Shown here one piece after another: positions 1 to 10,207 of a stretch of 64,000 nucleotides of DNA. A program made the position numbers and the translations under genes. Origin of the DNA: Saprospiraceae bacterium (GTDB taxonomy: Bacteria; Bacteroidota; Bacteroidia; Chitinophagales; Saprospiraceae); contig JADJNW010000004.1 in the NCBI GenBank assembly GCA_016714085.1, forward strand, positions 248,001-312,000, written 5' to 3'. The notes under the pieces were generated by a model. That model was not told the DNA's origin, did no database searches, and worked only from the letters and a program-made list of their open reading frames with translations. Each line of letters starts with the position of its first letter. Position 1 is the first letter of the stretch.

Positions 1-2750
1 TGGTGAATGATCTCGATCTTTCAATGCAATCGCCTTTTGGCGAAATCTATCAACCCTGGGTGTTGAGTAAAGCGCTACACAAAGATAGTCTCAATAAACC
101 TGCGTATCAAGGCATTGACAGAGTGAATAATGTCGAACAAATCACCTTGGATAATCCATTGGCAGGTACATATTCGATCAAGATCAAGGGACATCTCGTG
201 CCGAAAGGGCCACAAAATTATATTATCGTTTTCTATTTCCTTCAGAATGAATTATCTATGACGTATCCCAATGGCGGCGAAGGCTTTGTTCCTGGCGAAA
301 CCGAAGTGATTCGTTGGGATGCTTTTGGCAATTCCGGCACATTTTCTTTGGAATATTCTACAAACGAAGGCGCTACCTGGCAAGCCATTGCAGGCAATAT
401 TGCAGGCCATTTGCGTCATTACGATTGGCAAGTGCCTAATATGAATGCAAATAAAATGCGAATTCGCTTGAAGCGCAACGGCAAAAGCGCAGAATCTGCG
501 AATCCTTTCTGCATTATGGCACTGCCCGATTTTAATTTTTTCTACGTGGCTCCTGGCACGGCGGCGGTACGCTGGCGCAAGATTACGGGTGCTAATTTGT
601 ACGATGTATATGCACTCGGCAATAAATACATGGATTTGATTGGCACGACCAGCGATACAAGTTTGAATTTTAATATTGCAAATTGGCAAGGAAATTGGTA
701 CAGCATTCGAGCTCGAAACACCAGCGGTGCCACGGGTCGAAGAGCAAATGCTAAATGGTATCAGCATCGCCCCTGCGAAGCCAATTTGACTTTGAAACTG
801 ATGTTTGACTTGTATCCCAGCGAGACATATTGGGATATTAAAGATTCGGCTGGTCGCGTCTGGGCATCCGGCGGGCCTTATTTTGGCGTTACACCCAACT
901 CCACCGAAATCATCAATATTTGTCTGCCTTACGGATGCTACAATTTAAACCTTTACGACCGATATAGCGACGGAATGTGCTGTCAAAATGGTCAGGGAAG
1001 TTATTTGCTCAGCAATGAAGCCGGCACTGCGCTGGCTTCTGGTGGGCAGTTTAATGACTTGAGAAACAATGCTTTTTGTGTAGATCAAAATACTGTCAAC
1101 GCGCCTTTGATCGTGCAGTTCAACAATATAGTACATGCTACTTGCTTTAGTGAACAAAATGGCGCAGCTACAGCAACAGCCTCAGGAGGTACGGGCAATT
1201 ACACTTATGCCTGGAGCAACGGCACAACGGGCGCATCGGTAAATGGTTTGCAGGCGGGTACGTACAACGTGACGGTATCGGATGGTAGAAATCAGATTAC
1301 AACAAGCATTACAATCAGTCAGCCTTCCAAAATCAATGTGCAATTGACACCTCGCAGCAGTTCCTGTTCTGAAAATAATACCAATTCAGTGACGTCGAGC
1401 GTGAGCGGCGGCACAGCGCCTTACACCTATCGTTGGAGCAACGGTAGTCAGGCAGCATCTATTTCCAATGTAAATCCTGGCAGCTATTATCTCACGGTCA
1501 CGGATGCCAATGGTTGTACCCAAATAGCTTTCACCAATTTACAACCAAGCGCGCCAATGAATCTTAGCCTTTCGGCAAAAAATATCACTTGCTTCGGTGC
1601 GAATGACGGCACTGCCACTGCCAATGTTATCGGAGGATCGCCGCCTTATTCTTATGCCTGGAGTTCTGGTAGTACAAATGCAACTGCGACAGGGCTTTGG
1701 CCGGCGATTCACGCAGTGACGGTCACGGATGCACAGGGTTGTCAGGCTACGGCTGCGGTAAATATTTTTGCGCCCTCGGCGATTAATGTTTCTTATATCG
1801 CAACACCAGCTTTAGGTGCAAACAATGGCGCGATCAATCTTTCGGTGAATGGCGGTACACCAGGCTATACATTTAAATGGTCAAACGGCGCAACCACAGA
1901 GGATTTGAGTAATCTGGCTTCAGGAACTTACACCGTCACCATTACAGATAGTAAAAATTGTAATGCGATTCAATCGATTCGAGTAGAATATCAAAGCCCC
2001 ACCGATTGCAGTGCACGCGGTAGCAGCACGCGGTTTGAATGGATCGAAAGTGTGGTAATTGCGGGATTAACAAATAGCAGCGGGAATAATAATGGCTATG
2101 GGAATTTTACAAATTTGACTCAAAATCTTAATGCCGGGAACAGCTATCCGGTCGTATTGACGCCAGCCTATGCTGCTTCTGCATTTCGAGAGTTTTGGCG
2201 TATCTGGCTGGATGTCAATCAGGATGGTGATTTTGCAGACGCAGGTGAGGAAATTTTTGTTGCCGATGGTTTTATAGGAAGTATCAGCGGGACACTGCGG
2301 TTACCTGCCAATACACTCCCCGGCGCGACCAAAATGCGTATAGCCATGCGCTACGGCACGCCACCATTGCCTTGCGGCACATTTGCTTATGGCGAAGTGG
2401 AAGATTATAGCGTGTTTATCGTCAGTGGAAGCAATATAAAGGCGGATTTAGTTAATGCCAGGAGTAATGAAATTCTCTCTTTGGGAACAACAGCAGCCAC
2501 AAACGCAGAGATATTTCCAAATCCTACAGGATTAGAAACAAAGCTTCGCTATTATAGTCGAACGAATAACGCTTTAGAAATAATAATCATAGATGCCTTG
2601 GGGCGTTTGCAGTTTCAAAAAGCAATCGAAGTAACGGAAGGTTGGAATGAGCTTTCTTTAAATGTAGGACAATGGAAAACAGGTGTTTACATATTAAAAG
2701 GAAAAAACGCCGAAGAATATTTTGAAAAACAATTGATCATTAGCCGATAA
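1..2750 (+). CDS. Secreted multidomain protein with SprB repeats, GEVED domain and T9SS sorting domain (5' partial)
   Basis: The frame is open at the window edge, and the first visible residues (LVNDLDL then ..PFGEIYQPWVL) look like the C-terminal beta domain that follows an S8 subtilisin-like protease, so the missing part is probably a peptidase domain. Visible order, in residues of the visible part: protease tail 1-80; Ig-like domain about 85-170 (PNGGE..GETEVIRW); fibronectin III-like about 180-250; a Cys-containing beta domain about 258-360; four SprB-type repeats about 366-660, each with SGGT..YxYxWSNG then GxYxVTVTDxxGC; a GEVED domain about 690-800 ending YGEVEDYSV; and a type A T9SS C-terminal domain about 835-915 (IFPNPTG..). 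The protein should be exported by the Sec and T9SS pathways and either anchored on the surface or released. The domains are clear; the protease identity is inferred from the tail only. Confidence 0.85.
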   Translation, partial: VNDLDLSMQSPFGEIYQPWVLSKALHKDSLNKPAYQGIDRVNNVEQITLDNPLAGTYSIKIKGHLVPKGPQNYIIVFYFLQNELSMTYPNGGEGFVPGETEVIRWDAFGNSGTFSLEYSTNEGATWQAIAGNIAGHLRHYDWQVPNMNANKMRIRLKRNGKSAESANPFCIMALPDFNFFYVAPGTAAVRWRKITGANLYDVYALGNKYMDLIGTTSDTSLNFNIANWQGNWYSIRARNTSGATGRRANAKWYQHRPCEANLTLKLMFDLYPSETYWDIKDSAGRVWASGGPYFGVTPNSTEIINICLPYGCYNLNLYDRYSDGMCCQNGQGSYLLSNEAGTALASGGQFNDLRNNAFCVDQNTVNAPLIVQFNNIVHATCFSEQNGAATATASGGTGNYTYAWSNGTTGASVNGLQAGTYNVTVSDGRNQITTSITISQPSKINVQLTPRSSSCSENNTNSVTSSVSGGTAPYTYRWSNGSQAASISNVNPGSYYLTVTDANGCTQIAFTNLQPSAPMNLSLSAKNITCFGANDGTATANVIGGSPPYSYAWSSGSTNATATGLWPAIHAVTVTDAQGCQATAAVNIFAPSAINVSYIATPALGANNGAINLSVNGGTPGYTFKWSNGATTEDLSNLASGTYTVTITDSKNCNAIQSIRVEYQSPTDCSARGSSTRFEWIESVVIAGLTNSSGNNNGYGNFTNLTQNLNAGNSYPVVLTPAYAASAFREFWRIWLDVNQDGDFADAGEEIFVADGFIGSISGTLRLPANTLPGATKMRIAMRYGTPPLPCGTFAYGEVEDYSVFIVSGSNIKADLVNARSNEILSLGTTAATNAEIFPNPTGLETKLRYYSRTNNALEIIIIDALGRLQFQKAIEVTEGWNELSLNVGQWKTGVYILKGKNAEEYFEKQLIISR

Positions 2751-2829
2751 AAAATAAGATTTGTACAACTGGCTTTCAAGAGAAAATGTTATCTAATCGC
2801 GTTTCCAAAAGGAAGCTGGAATTTGTCGA

Positions 2830-3757
2830 ATGAAAGCCCTTAGTCTCCCTGCGTCTAATCGCGCGCAATTGATTGCTTCATTGCTGGTGTTTATCAGCGC
2901 TATTTGCTTTGCGGCTAAGGCCGTACTAGTTAAGCTCGCTTACCGATTTGACATTGATACGATTTCTATGCTGGCATTGCGAATGATTTTCTCCTTGCCA
3001 TTTTTTATAGTGATTGCAATTTATTCTAACCGAAAGGCGAAATTACGTCAACAAACACCGATAACAGGGCGCGATTTGCTTAAAATTGCGGGGCTGGGAT
3101 TGTTGGGCTATTACTTCGCCAGTATGTTTGATTTTATGGGATTGAAATATATCTCTGCCGGGCTGGAACGCTTGATTTTATTCATTTATCCGACTTTGGT
3201 TGTCATTATTTCCTATTTCCTGTTCAAAAAACGCATCACAAAAGCACAAGGCTGGGCATTGGGGCTGACCTATTTTGGCATTACCATTGCTTTTCTGGAA
3301 AACCTACTTCATAGAACAAATGCAAATTTTTTATTAGGTGTATCTTATGTATTTTTAAGCGCTTTTGTATTTGCATTCTATTTAATAGGTGGTAGCAATG
3401 TCATCCCGCGATTCGGTACCTGGCGCTTTACTTCACTAGCTATGATTTCGGCAAGCATTGCCATCTTGATTCATCATGGCATCACCCTTCAGTGGCGCTT
3501 GTGGCATTATCCAATGGAATTGTACGGCTTGATTTTTCTGATGGCGATTATTGCAACGGTATTGCCTTCGTTTTTGGTGGCGGAAGGATTGCGGGTCATT
3601 GGGTCGAGTAATACTTCCATTATCAGCAGTTTTTCGCCTGTGGCGACTATTATAATGGCTAATTTTATTCTCGGCGAGCAATTTGGCTGGTTGCAATGGT
3701 TGGGTACTTTTTCTAGTGATCGGTGGCGTGTTGTTGACGAGCTTGCAGAAAAAGTAG
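2830..3757 (+). CDS. EamA/DMT-family permease, 3' end frameshifted
   Basis: Inner-membrane transporter of the drug/metabolite (EamA) superfamily: about ten hydrophobic helices in two homologous halves, with GLKYISAGLERLILFIYPTLVV in the first half and EGLRVIGSSNTSIISSFSPV in the second. The substrate is unknown. In the raw sequence the frame runs to 3819 and ends in a charged, non-membrane tail after WLGTF. Removing one T from the T5 run at 3708-3712 restores LVIGGVLLTSLQKK and a stop at 3755-3757, the normal last helix of the family, giving 308 residues. I therefore place the true end at 3757 and treat the extra T as an error or a recent mutation. The gene converges on the NUDIX gene. Confidence 0.85.
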
Positions 3758-3845
3758 CGATGAGCGACAAGCTGCAAGCAAGAAGAAACAAGATTATCCT
3801 TAAAATTTATGCTCAGTAATACATTTCAATTCACTTCTGTTCATT

Positions 3846-4400
3846 TCAAATAAAATTCTTCTTTACAAAAAAGAGCAGCAAGGCATTCACCGTATGCGGA
3901 TGTCGAAAAAATCCTGATTTCCAGCGTTGAAAAACTTCTGCCAAAGGCATCAATTCTACTTTCAGGTCTTCGCCCATATCTAGATGAAGTTCATGTGTTT
4001 GCTCCACATTCTCAGCGAGATAATGATGAATTCGATTAGTCATAAATACTGGATTGGAAGAAATATTACCAAGATAAGTCCAATGCTCACCGGAATAGCC
4101 CGTTTCTTCTCGAAGTTCACGGAGCGCTGCTTGATTATGGTTTTCGCCAGGATCGACAATACCGCCGGGCAGTTCTAGCATATTTTCACTTGTGCCAAAC
4201 CGAAATTGACTCACAAATAAGATTTGCTGGTCATTCGTAACAGCTACAATATTTGCGGCATCAGGGCCTTCCAGCACGATCATTTTTTGAGTGAGACCAT
4301 TGCGCGGATTTTTCATCAAATCGAAGCGCGCACTAAATAATTTCAAATCGCCTAATTTCTCAGAGCTGACACGCTCCCAATATGCGGATTGTTCGGACAT
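3846..4400 (-). CDS. NUDIX hydrolase (ADP-ribose pyrophosphatase type)
   Basis: Cytosolic hydrolase of nucleoside diphosphates linked to another moiety. A complete Nudix box is present: GG-IVDPGE, seven residues, then RELREETGY, which supplies the Mg2+-binding glutamates. The fold before the box (QFRFGTSENMLELPGG) resembles ADP-ribose/NDP-sugar pyrophosphatases. Start chosen at the ATG at 4400 (MSEQSAYW..) rather than 17 codons upstream, because the upstream residues lie beside the terminator of the preceding gene and do not resemble the family. About 184 residues, normal for the family. The exact substrate cannot be read from the sequence. Confidence 0.9.
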   Translation of the reverse strand: MSEQSAYWERVSSEKLGDLKLFSARFDLMKNPRNGLTQKMIVLEGPDAANIVAVTNDQQILFVSQFRFGTSENMLELPGGIVDPGENHNQAALRELREETGYSGEHWTYLGNISSNPVFMTNRIHHYLAENVEQTHELHLDMGEDLKVELMPLAEVFQRWKSGFFRHPHTVNALLLFFVKKNFI

Positions 4401-4477
4401 CTTCAAATTTGCTTTTGCGAAAAATACAAAACCGGACTCGCCTGGAAGCAATATCCGGTTTTAAATTTATTTAAAAA

Positions 4478-4496
4478 CTCCGATTCACAATCGGAG
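4478..4496 (-). terminator. Rho-independent terminator beginning at a stop codon
   Basis: On the minus strand, the stop codon TAG of the upstream gene is followed at once by an 8-bp stem (CTCCGATT/AATCGGAG, 3-nt loop) and then TTTTTA, a textbook intrinsic terminator. The same stop-plus-palindrome arrangement recurs at 36027 and 62331. Confidence 0.85.
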
Positions 4497-5445
4497 CTAC
4501 TTGTCGTCAAGGATAGCATCATCAATGATTTCATCGCCGTCGCCATCCAAGTCTTCAAATCCAGGTACGGTGCCATCTTTCTTCTTCGGCTTCTGATCAT
4601 CAGGCAGTTGCATGAGTTCCAATTTATCATCGGTTTTAGGATCAGGATTTCCTTTACCGTGATAGTCGCCTTCCGCATAGCGTTTTGCTTTGTCAAAAAA
4701 ACTATCGAATCCGCCACCCAAGGTGCTGTCCGCGCTCTTGTCGGCGGCTTTTGCCTTTGCTTCGGCTTGTTGTTTCAAAGCTTCGGCTTCTTTGGTCATT
4801 TCTTCCAAGGATTCTTTTTCGGCTTCCTGCTGCGCTTTTTCGATTAAGTCACTTGCCTTATCCCAGAGTTTTGAGCCTGCTTCCTTTGCGCGGTCAAAGG
4901 CTTCGCCGCCTTTTTCTCTGATTTTCGATCCCAAATCCTCCGCTACATCTTTGAGTTTATCACCCAATTCGGCAGATTTTTCAAATACTTTATCACCAAT
5001 TTCCTCAGCAGTTTTCAATACTTTCTCTCCTGTTTTGCTCACAAAATCATCAGGCTTTTCCTCGGATTCGGTAGCTTCTTGTTTGATATCTTCGGTTTCA
5101 TCTTTTATTTCATCAAAATGCTATCGCCGTAAGCTGTGGATTGCTCTTCTGTATTGGTTTCAGCGGAAACCGTGCTTTTTGTTCGTCTTTTTCAGCAGCA
5201 TTCCAGAATTTATCGGTGAAATCATCCACTTTATTCTTGGCTTTTTCATATAATTCGCTTGCTTTTTCAGAAGCCTGGTCGTAGAGCTCACCCGCTCTGT
5301 CTGACGCTTTTTCGATAAATTCTCCTGATTTTTCTACGAATTCTTCGCCGACTTCCTTACCGGTTTCAACCGCTTTATTCACAGCAGATTTGGCGACCGC
5401 CTTTTTGGCAAATAATAGTTTTCGGAAATCACTGAGTATGCTCAT
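4497..5445 (-). CDS. LEA/apolipoprotein-like amphipathic helical protein, frameshifted
   Basis: Two open frames (5445-5113 and 5042-4497) look like one gene of about 315 residues. Both parts are made of 11-residue-like amphipathic helical repeats rich in Lys, Glu, Ala and Asp (EKASDRAGELYDQASEKA.., ELGDKLKDVAEDLGSKI..), as in LEA or YtxH-like proteins, and the second part ends in an acidic tail (DLDGDGDEIIDD). The frames join if one A is removed from the A4 run at 5115-5118; the bridge then reads TAIAFDEIKDETEDIKQEA.., and the whole stretch before the second part's GTG is coding-like. There is no signal peptide or membrane helix. LEA-like proteins often protect membranes or proteins under drying or osmotic stress; that role is inferred here from composition only. 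A terminator follows the stop. Confidence 0.7.
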
Positions 5446-5544
5446 ATTATTGAATGGTTGGGTTATTGAATGATTGATTGAATTTTGACAAAATATACAT
5501 AAAAAATGCTTTCTAGGAAAGTTTTTTCGCTCAATAAAACAAGA

Positions 5545-6252
5545 TTAAGCAACCCATTCTCCTTCTACCGGCCGATCTTTGATATTCAAAAAACGCTCTA
5601 CTTCTTGCTCGATATAGCGCGCTTGTTCTTGATTTTTCAGGCCCCGAATAATCCGAATTCGCTTGTCAGCACTGCTTTTCAAGAGGGCTCTTACCGCATA
5701 AGCAAAATTGGGCTGGTTATTGGTGCGGCTTTCCACATATTTGTCAATAAACAATTGTTCGATATCGCTTACCGACGCTTGTCGATCAGGATAAAAAGGC
5801 ATTTTGAACGGTCGATGTTGAATATTTAATTCTTGATGATTGACCCGAATATAAGTTGTATTAAGCAAAATACTCAACGTATAATATAATAAAGACAAGC
5901 CGACCAGCAGATGTAAACTGATGAATAAAAAAATAATCCATTCACCTTGCGTAAGCGCAATAATGATAAAAGGAATCAAAATCGCATTCCAAAAAATGGT
6001 AAAAAAGATAAAAAAACCAGCATTGGAAGTCTTGCGCCAACTGATTTCAATATCCAATTCGCTGAGGTAACTCATTGCCTCAATCCCCGGCGGCATTGGT
6101 ACTTCGGGGCGATGGCGATCCACTTGCTTAAGCATCGTGTCAAAGCCAAAAAGCGTGTGGCATTGGCTACACTTCGCAATAAGCTTATCAATATTGACAT
6201 CTTCGGCGCGAATGGAAGCTCCGCAGTTGGGGCATTCCAGTTGTATTTGCAT
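5545..6252 (-). CDS. Zinc-ribbon protein with two membrane helices
   Basis: The N-terminus carries a zinc ribbon (CPNCGASI..CSQCHTLF, two CxxC pairs about residues 7-34), followed by a linker, two adjacent hydrophobic helices about residues 90-140, and a cytosolic C-terminal domain of about 100 residues ending GEWVA. This layout suggests an inner-membrane protein with a cytosolic metal-binding head. I chose the ATG at 6252 because the ribbon begins directly after it; a TTG five codons upstream is also open. I recognise no specific family, and the function is unknown. Confidence 0.75.
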   Translation of the reverse strand: MQIQLECPNCGASIRAEDVNIDKLIAKCSQCHTLFGFDTMLKQVDRHRPEVPMPPGIEAMSYLSELDIEISWRKTSNAGFFIFFTIFWNAILIPFIIIALTQGEWIIFLFISLHLLVGLSLLYYTLSILLNTTYIRVNHQELNIQHRPFKMPFYPDRQASVSDIEQLFIDKYVESRTNNQPNFAYAVRALLKSSADKRIRIIRGLKNQEQARYIEQEVERFLNIKDRPVEGEWVA

Positions 6253-6411
6253 GACTTTTTTCGGCAAATTACGAAAGTTTTATATAAAGCACATAAACCT
6301 TTTTATCTTCGAGCAGTTTGGACTAAATCAATCCTCCTACGGTCGCCGAAGGTTTGTTGCTGCGCCATAGCTTTAGCGACGGAGCGCCGCAGGTGAGTCA
6401 ATCATGAAATA

Positions 6412-7452
6412 ATGCAATACACTAATCTTGGAAATACCGACCTGAAAGTAAGCAAAATCTGCCTTGGAACGATGACTTTTGGAGAGCAGAATACCGAAGC
6501 AGAAGGGCACGAGCAAATGGATTATGCGATCGCTCAGGGTATTAACTTTTTCGATGCTGCTGAAATGTACTCCATACCGCCGCGGCCCGAAACGCAGGGC
6601 AGCACTGAACGCATTGTTGGCACTTGGCTAAAGCAGCGCGGCGGCCGGGATAAAGTAATCATCGCAACCAAAATCGTTGGGCCTGGTAATGCATTTTTGC
6701 ATATTCGTAATCCACTGCATATCAATCGAGAACAAATTTCTCAAGCCATCGAAGGAAGCTTAAAACGACTTCAAACAGACTACGTTGATTTGTATCAAAT
6801 CCATTGGCCCGAGCGGAATAATAATCGTTTTGGAAAATTGGGATATGAATACGATCCGAATGATCCCTGGCAAGAAAACTTGCTGGAAGTATTGCAAGCA
6901 ATGGATGATTTGATAAAAGCCGGTAAAATCAGGAATTTTGGTGTATCCAACGAAACGCCCTGGGGCTTAATGCGCTTTATTTATCTTGCTAAGATGCAGG
7001 GTTTGACACATTGTGTAAGTATTCAAAATCCTTATAATTTGTTGAATCGAAGTTTTGAAATTGGCTTGGCTGAAATCGCTATACGTGAACAATCGAGCCT
7101 GCTGGCCTATTCACCGCTGGCTTTTGGAAAACTTTCCGGCAAGTATTTAAAAGGAACAGACGCACCCAATACGCGACTCAATAAATTCAAGCAATATACG
7201 CGATACAACAGCCCCGAAGCGGAAGAAGCGATCAAGCGTTATGTAGCCATAGCGGAGGAGCACGGATGGAGTCCGGCACAAATGGCGCTGGCTTTTGTCA
7301 CTTCGCGGCCGTTCGTCACGAGCAATATCATTGGTGCGACCACGATGCCTCAATTGCGCGAAAACGTCGATAGTATTAACCTGGAATTATCTTCGGAAGT
7401 ACTGAGCGCAATTGATAGCGTCCATAAAGCGATTCCCAATCCAGCGCCTTAG
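6412..7452 (+). CDS. NADP(H)-dependent aldo-keto reductase, Tas-like
   Basis: 346 residues, the same length as E. coli Tas. The AKR catalytic tetrad is visible: D48 and Y53 in FFDAAEMY, K87 in IATKIVG, and H131 in LYQIHWPER. The C-terminal part (SPLAFGKLSGKYL.., ..IIGATTMPQLRENV) is the usual cofactor-binding end of the family. Cytosolic. It reduces aldehydes or ketones with NADPH; the physiological substrate is unknown. A three-codon mini-frame, ATG AAA TAA, overlaps the start and is probably chance. Confidence 0.93.
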   Translation: MQYTNLGNTDLKVSKICLGTMTFGEQNTEAEGHEQMDYAIAQGINFFDAAEMYSIPPRPETQGSTERIVGTWLKQRGGRDKVIIATKIVGPGNAFLHIRNPLHINREQISQAIEGSLKRLQTDYVDLYQIHWPERNNNRFGKLGYEYDPNDPWQENLLEVLQAMDDLIKAGKIRNFGVSNETPWGLMRFIYLAKMQGLTHCVSIQNPYNLLNRSFEIGLAEIAIREQSSLLAYSPLAFGKLSGKYLKGTDAPNTRLNKFKQYTRYNSPEAEEAIKRYVAIAEEHGWSPAQMALAFVTSRPFVTSNIIGATTMPQLRENVDSINLELSSEVLSAIDSVHKAIPNPAP

Positions 7453-7660
7453 TTTTTAATAATTGGACGATAATTTTTAGTGCTATGAATATGTAATTAA
7501 ATAATATTTTTTTAACTTTCAGGATGTAAAATCCTTCATAGTCTTGTCGCTCTACCCCTTTTATTAAATCTTAGACGCCACTCGACCATTAGTTAATTCC
7601 CCAAATGTACGCATTTGAAGAGACTTGGTATAAGTTTCTATTACATTCAGTTCATAAAAA

Positions 7661-9025
7661 ATGAAAAAACCTAAAGATTATCTTTATCGGTTGATTGCCT
7701 CTATGACACCGCCCGAAAAGCGTTATTTCAAAATTCACTTTGGACAAATCGAAAGTGTACTTACCCAATTATTTGATATAGTTAATGGTCTAACCGAATA
7801 CGATGAAACATTTGTAAAGAAACAGCTTCAGGAAACAGCCGCCAAAAATCTCAAAGTTCATAAAATACAACTCACAGAATTACTACTCAAATCACTTACG
7901 CTTTTCCATAGCCAAAAAACGGTGTACAGCAAAATTCGTATGGGGCTGGAAGAAGTGGACTTGCTGATAGATAAAGAACTTTATGAAATGGCGACGGATC
8001 GCCTTTTAAAATTAAAAAAACTTTGCCTTGAGTATCAAGAATATGCTTATTTGATAGAAGTTATTAATCGAGATTTTCGGCTAAATCATATTCGATATGA
8101 TAAAATTGGACAATCGCAGTTGCCTATTTTTGAGGAATTGAAAAGCGCCATCGAGCATTTAAAAGAGCAATTTCGCTACGCCGAATTGGGCAACCGCTTG
8201 CTTGACACAAAGCGAAAACAGGAATTGAGCGGATTTTCAGAAGATGAAGTAGAATATTGTCGGCGACTATTTGAAAGCGATTTTTTGCAAAACGAAAATG
8301 AACCGCGCTCGCTTCGGGCCAAATTGGCACGTAATACTTTACTTACATTTTTACATGATATACTTAATAATAAAGAACAATCATTACACTATCGCCTGAA
8401 TAGCGTGGCGCTTTTTCAGGCGCATCCTGATTATGCGCGTCATCATTCCTTTGATTTTATTGGTACTTTGCGCAATTTGGTCAATCTTTATCTCAAAGAA
8501 AACCATTTCAAGGAAGCGCGTTTAGTGATGCAGGAAGCCATTGATTTTGCTGAAAAATATAAAATTCACCGCGAGCAATTGGTTTATTTTCATTATTCTG
8601 AGTTGGTTATTGAGTATAATTTAGGTAATTTTGAGTTGATTGTAAATAATATCGAACCTAAAATCATAAAACATTTAGAGCAATATGATATTGCGCAAGA
8701 TCGCATTGGAATTATCACATTTTTATACCTTTCTATTACACATTTAATACTTGGGAATCACAAAAATACGCAATGTTGCCTGCGTAGATTGTTCGAGTCC
8801 TCCAATGATTTGCAAGAATATTTCACGGAGATATTTACAATTGTAGAGTTTATTTCTCATTATGAAAGCAATGAGCATATTTTATTAAATAATATTTTAA
8901 TTACCAGGAATAGAAAATCAAAAAAACGAGAAGAAAGTAATATTTTTTATAAAGTAATATTGAAATTATTTAAAAAACTAATAGATCAGCCTTCCAATAG
9001 TGCAGAAATAGCTAAAGAATTTTAA
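7661..9025 (+). CDS. Alpha-helical TPR-like protein of unknown function (copy A)
   Basis: 454 residues, all alpha-helical by inspection, with no signal peptide. After a short N-terminal segment comes a helix of pattern LKVHKIQLTELLLKSLTLF, then successive helix pairs resembling degenerate TPR units (YEMATDRLLKLKKLCLEYQEYAYLIEVI.., FKEARLVMQEAIDFAEKY..). The gene at 42408 has the same architecture: an N-terminal regulatory-looking segment, a K/L-rich helix ending in LxxxLF, then TPR-like repeats. The two are probably distant paralogues. A scaffold or regulator role is only a guess. A 40-codon frame overlaps its stop codon (TAATG). Confidence 0.8.
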   Translation: MKKPKDYLYRLIASMTPPEKRYFKIHFGQIESVLTQLFDIVNGLTEYDETFVKKQLQETAAKNLKVHKIQLTELLLKSLTLFHSQKTVYSKIRMGLEEVDLLIDKELYEMATDRLLKLKKLCLEYQEYAYLIEVINRDFRLNHIRYDKIGQSQLPIFEELKSAIEHLKEQFRYAELGNRLLDTKRKQELSGFSEDEVEYCRRLFESDFLQNENEPRSLRAKLARNTLLTFLHDILNNKEQSLHYRLNSVALFQAHPDYARHHSFDFIGTLRNLVNLYLKENHFKEARLVMQEAIDFAEKYKIHREQLVYFHYSELVIEYNLGNFELIVNNIEPKIIKHLEQYDIAQDRIGIITFLYLSITHLILGNHKNTQCCLRRLFESSNDLQEYFTEIFTIVEFISHYESNEHILLNNILITRNRKSKKREESNIFYKVILKLFKKLIDQPSNSAEIAKEF

Positions 9026-9147
9026 TGCAAATGGAAAAGATGAAAAATGAAAAAACGCTTGGCATGTTTCTTTATTTTAAACTGGATCGATGGCTACATG
9101 CAATAGTAAAGCGGCGTCCGTTGCTGGCAGAGATGCTTTCCAAATAA
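9025..9147 (+). CDS. Possible 40-residue basic peptide
   Basis: The start ATG shares a base with the TAA stop of the preceding gene (TAATG), the usual geometry of translational coupling. The 40 residues are basic, with an amphipathic middle (LYFKLDRWLHAIVKRRP), and an intrinsic hairpin follows five bases after the stop. Position and terminator support expression; there is no family match and the length allows chance. Confidence 0.35.
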   Translation: MQMEKMKNEKTLGMFLYFKLDRWLHAIVKRRPLLAEMLSK

Positions 9148-9151
9148 AAAA

Positions 9152-9173
9152 GCCTGAAACAATCGCTTCAGGC
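9152..9173. terminator. Intrinsic terminator hairpin
   Basis: Perfect 7-bp stem GCCTGAA/TTCAGGC with an 8-nt loop, flanked by A6 on the left and T-rich sequence on the right. It ends the 7661-9147 unit. The rest of the gap to 9407 is AT-rich with nothing I can name. Confidence 0.75.
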
Positions 9174-9407
9174 ACTCGTTTGTGTTTATTTGTTCAATAT
9201 TAGATCTTACAAGAAGATAAATCTTGTCAAGTACAAAAAAGCAAGAATTATTTCGCTATTTCCAGGTAGTTTTTTCTAAAAGTTAATCGTTTAAATCAAA
9301 ATATAAATTAATATATCCTTCCGGAAATATCTTGTCCAGCATATAAATGAGCATCATCGCTTCCCTAAATGGTTAAGTTTTAAGTTCTTTGTACCAAAGA
9401 AAAAACC

Positions 9408-10097
9408 ATGCAACTCAAGCAAATTCAGTATCAACTATCTGTGTATAAGGACTTTATAAAGTCGTCAAAATCAATTGCCCGATTACACGCATGGGAATCG
9501 CAACGAATATTTCAAAGTAATTGGGAAATAGAGGCAAAAGACTTTGGCGAAATGTATGATCGCAGCTTGGACAATGCGCAAACCCGTCGCCTCTGGAAGC
9601 GCGAAAACTACGAACCTAAGCGCTTGATGCTTGATTTTATTGCCTTAGAACCGGAAATGGTGCGCCAGGCTTTTCAGGATTTGTTCAACGAAGAAAAGGA
9701 CATCGAAGCACGCGTAGATCGATTCGTTTTTTATTGTGATGAATTATTGAATGCTTACAAAGAAAAATATCCACTTTCGGTGGAAAACAATCATTATCAT
9801 GGCGATAACTATGCGATGATTTCGTTATATTTAGCTTTTCGCTATCCAAATATTTACACTTTATATGATCATGATGCTTTTATAATATTATTACAAAAAC
9901 TTGGCAGTCCCGATATTCCAAAAGCTGCTGATTTTGGTCGCTTTTGTAAAGTGATGCGAACTTTATACAATTTTATACAAAAAGACCCGGAGTTATTATA
10001 TTTACATCATAAACGTCTCGATCCTCGCCGACATTTTATGGAAGAAAGCTTGCTCGTGGTATGGGATTTCTATCAATTCTGCGCTTATTCTGCATAA
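9408..10097 (+). CDS. Hypothetical protein, 229 residues
   Basis: Soluble, mixed-charge protein with no signal peptide or membrane helix. The central part, with ENNHYHGDNYAMISLYLAFRYP followed by YTLYDHDAFIILLQKLG, vaguely recalls the substrate-side domain found N-terminal to McrB-like AAA ATPases, but no ATPase follows and I would not name it on that basis. Codon use and length support a real gene. It lies between the TPR-like gene and a DUF418 gene without a clear operon link (gap of about 110 bases downstream). Confidence 0.7.
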   Translation: MQLKQIQYQLSVYKDFIKSSKSIARLHAWESQRIFQSNWEIEAKDFGEMYDRSLDNAQTRRLWKRENYEPKRLMLDFIALEPEMVRQAFQDLFNEEKDIEARVDRFVFYCDELLNAYKEKYPLSVENNHYHGDNYAMISLYLAFRYPNIYTLYDHDAFIILLQKLGSPDIPKAADFGRFCKVMRTLYNFIQKDPELLYLHHKRLDPRRHFMEESLLVVWDFYQFCAYSA

Positions 10098-10207
10098 ATT
10101 GAGTGTACAACCAAATTTTATAATGCTTGGTCTATTATTCTTGGCAATGCCCGATTAATAGGGGTATTTTCGGCTCCTATTCATCTTGTTCCTGAAATCA
10201 TCCGACT

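Noticed and set aside
252..767. Minus-strand frame of 171 codons inside the first gene
   Set aside because: Shadow of a clearly coding frame; composition unlike a protein.
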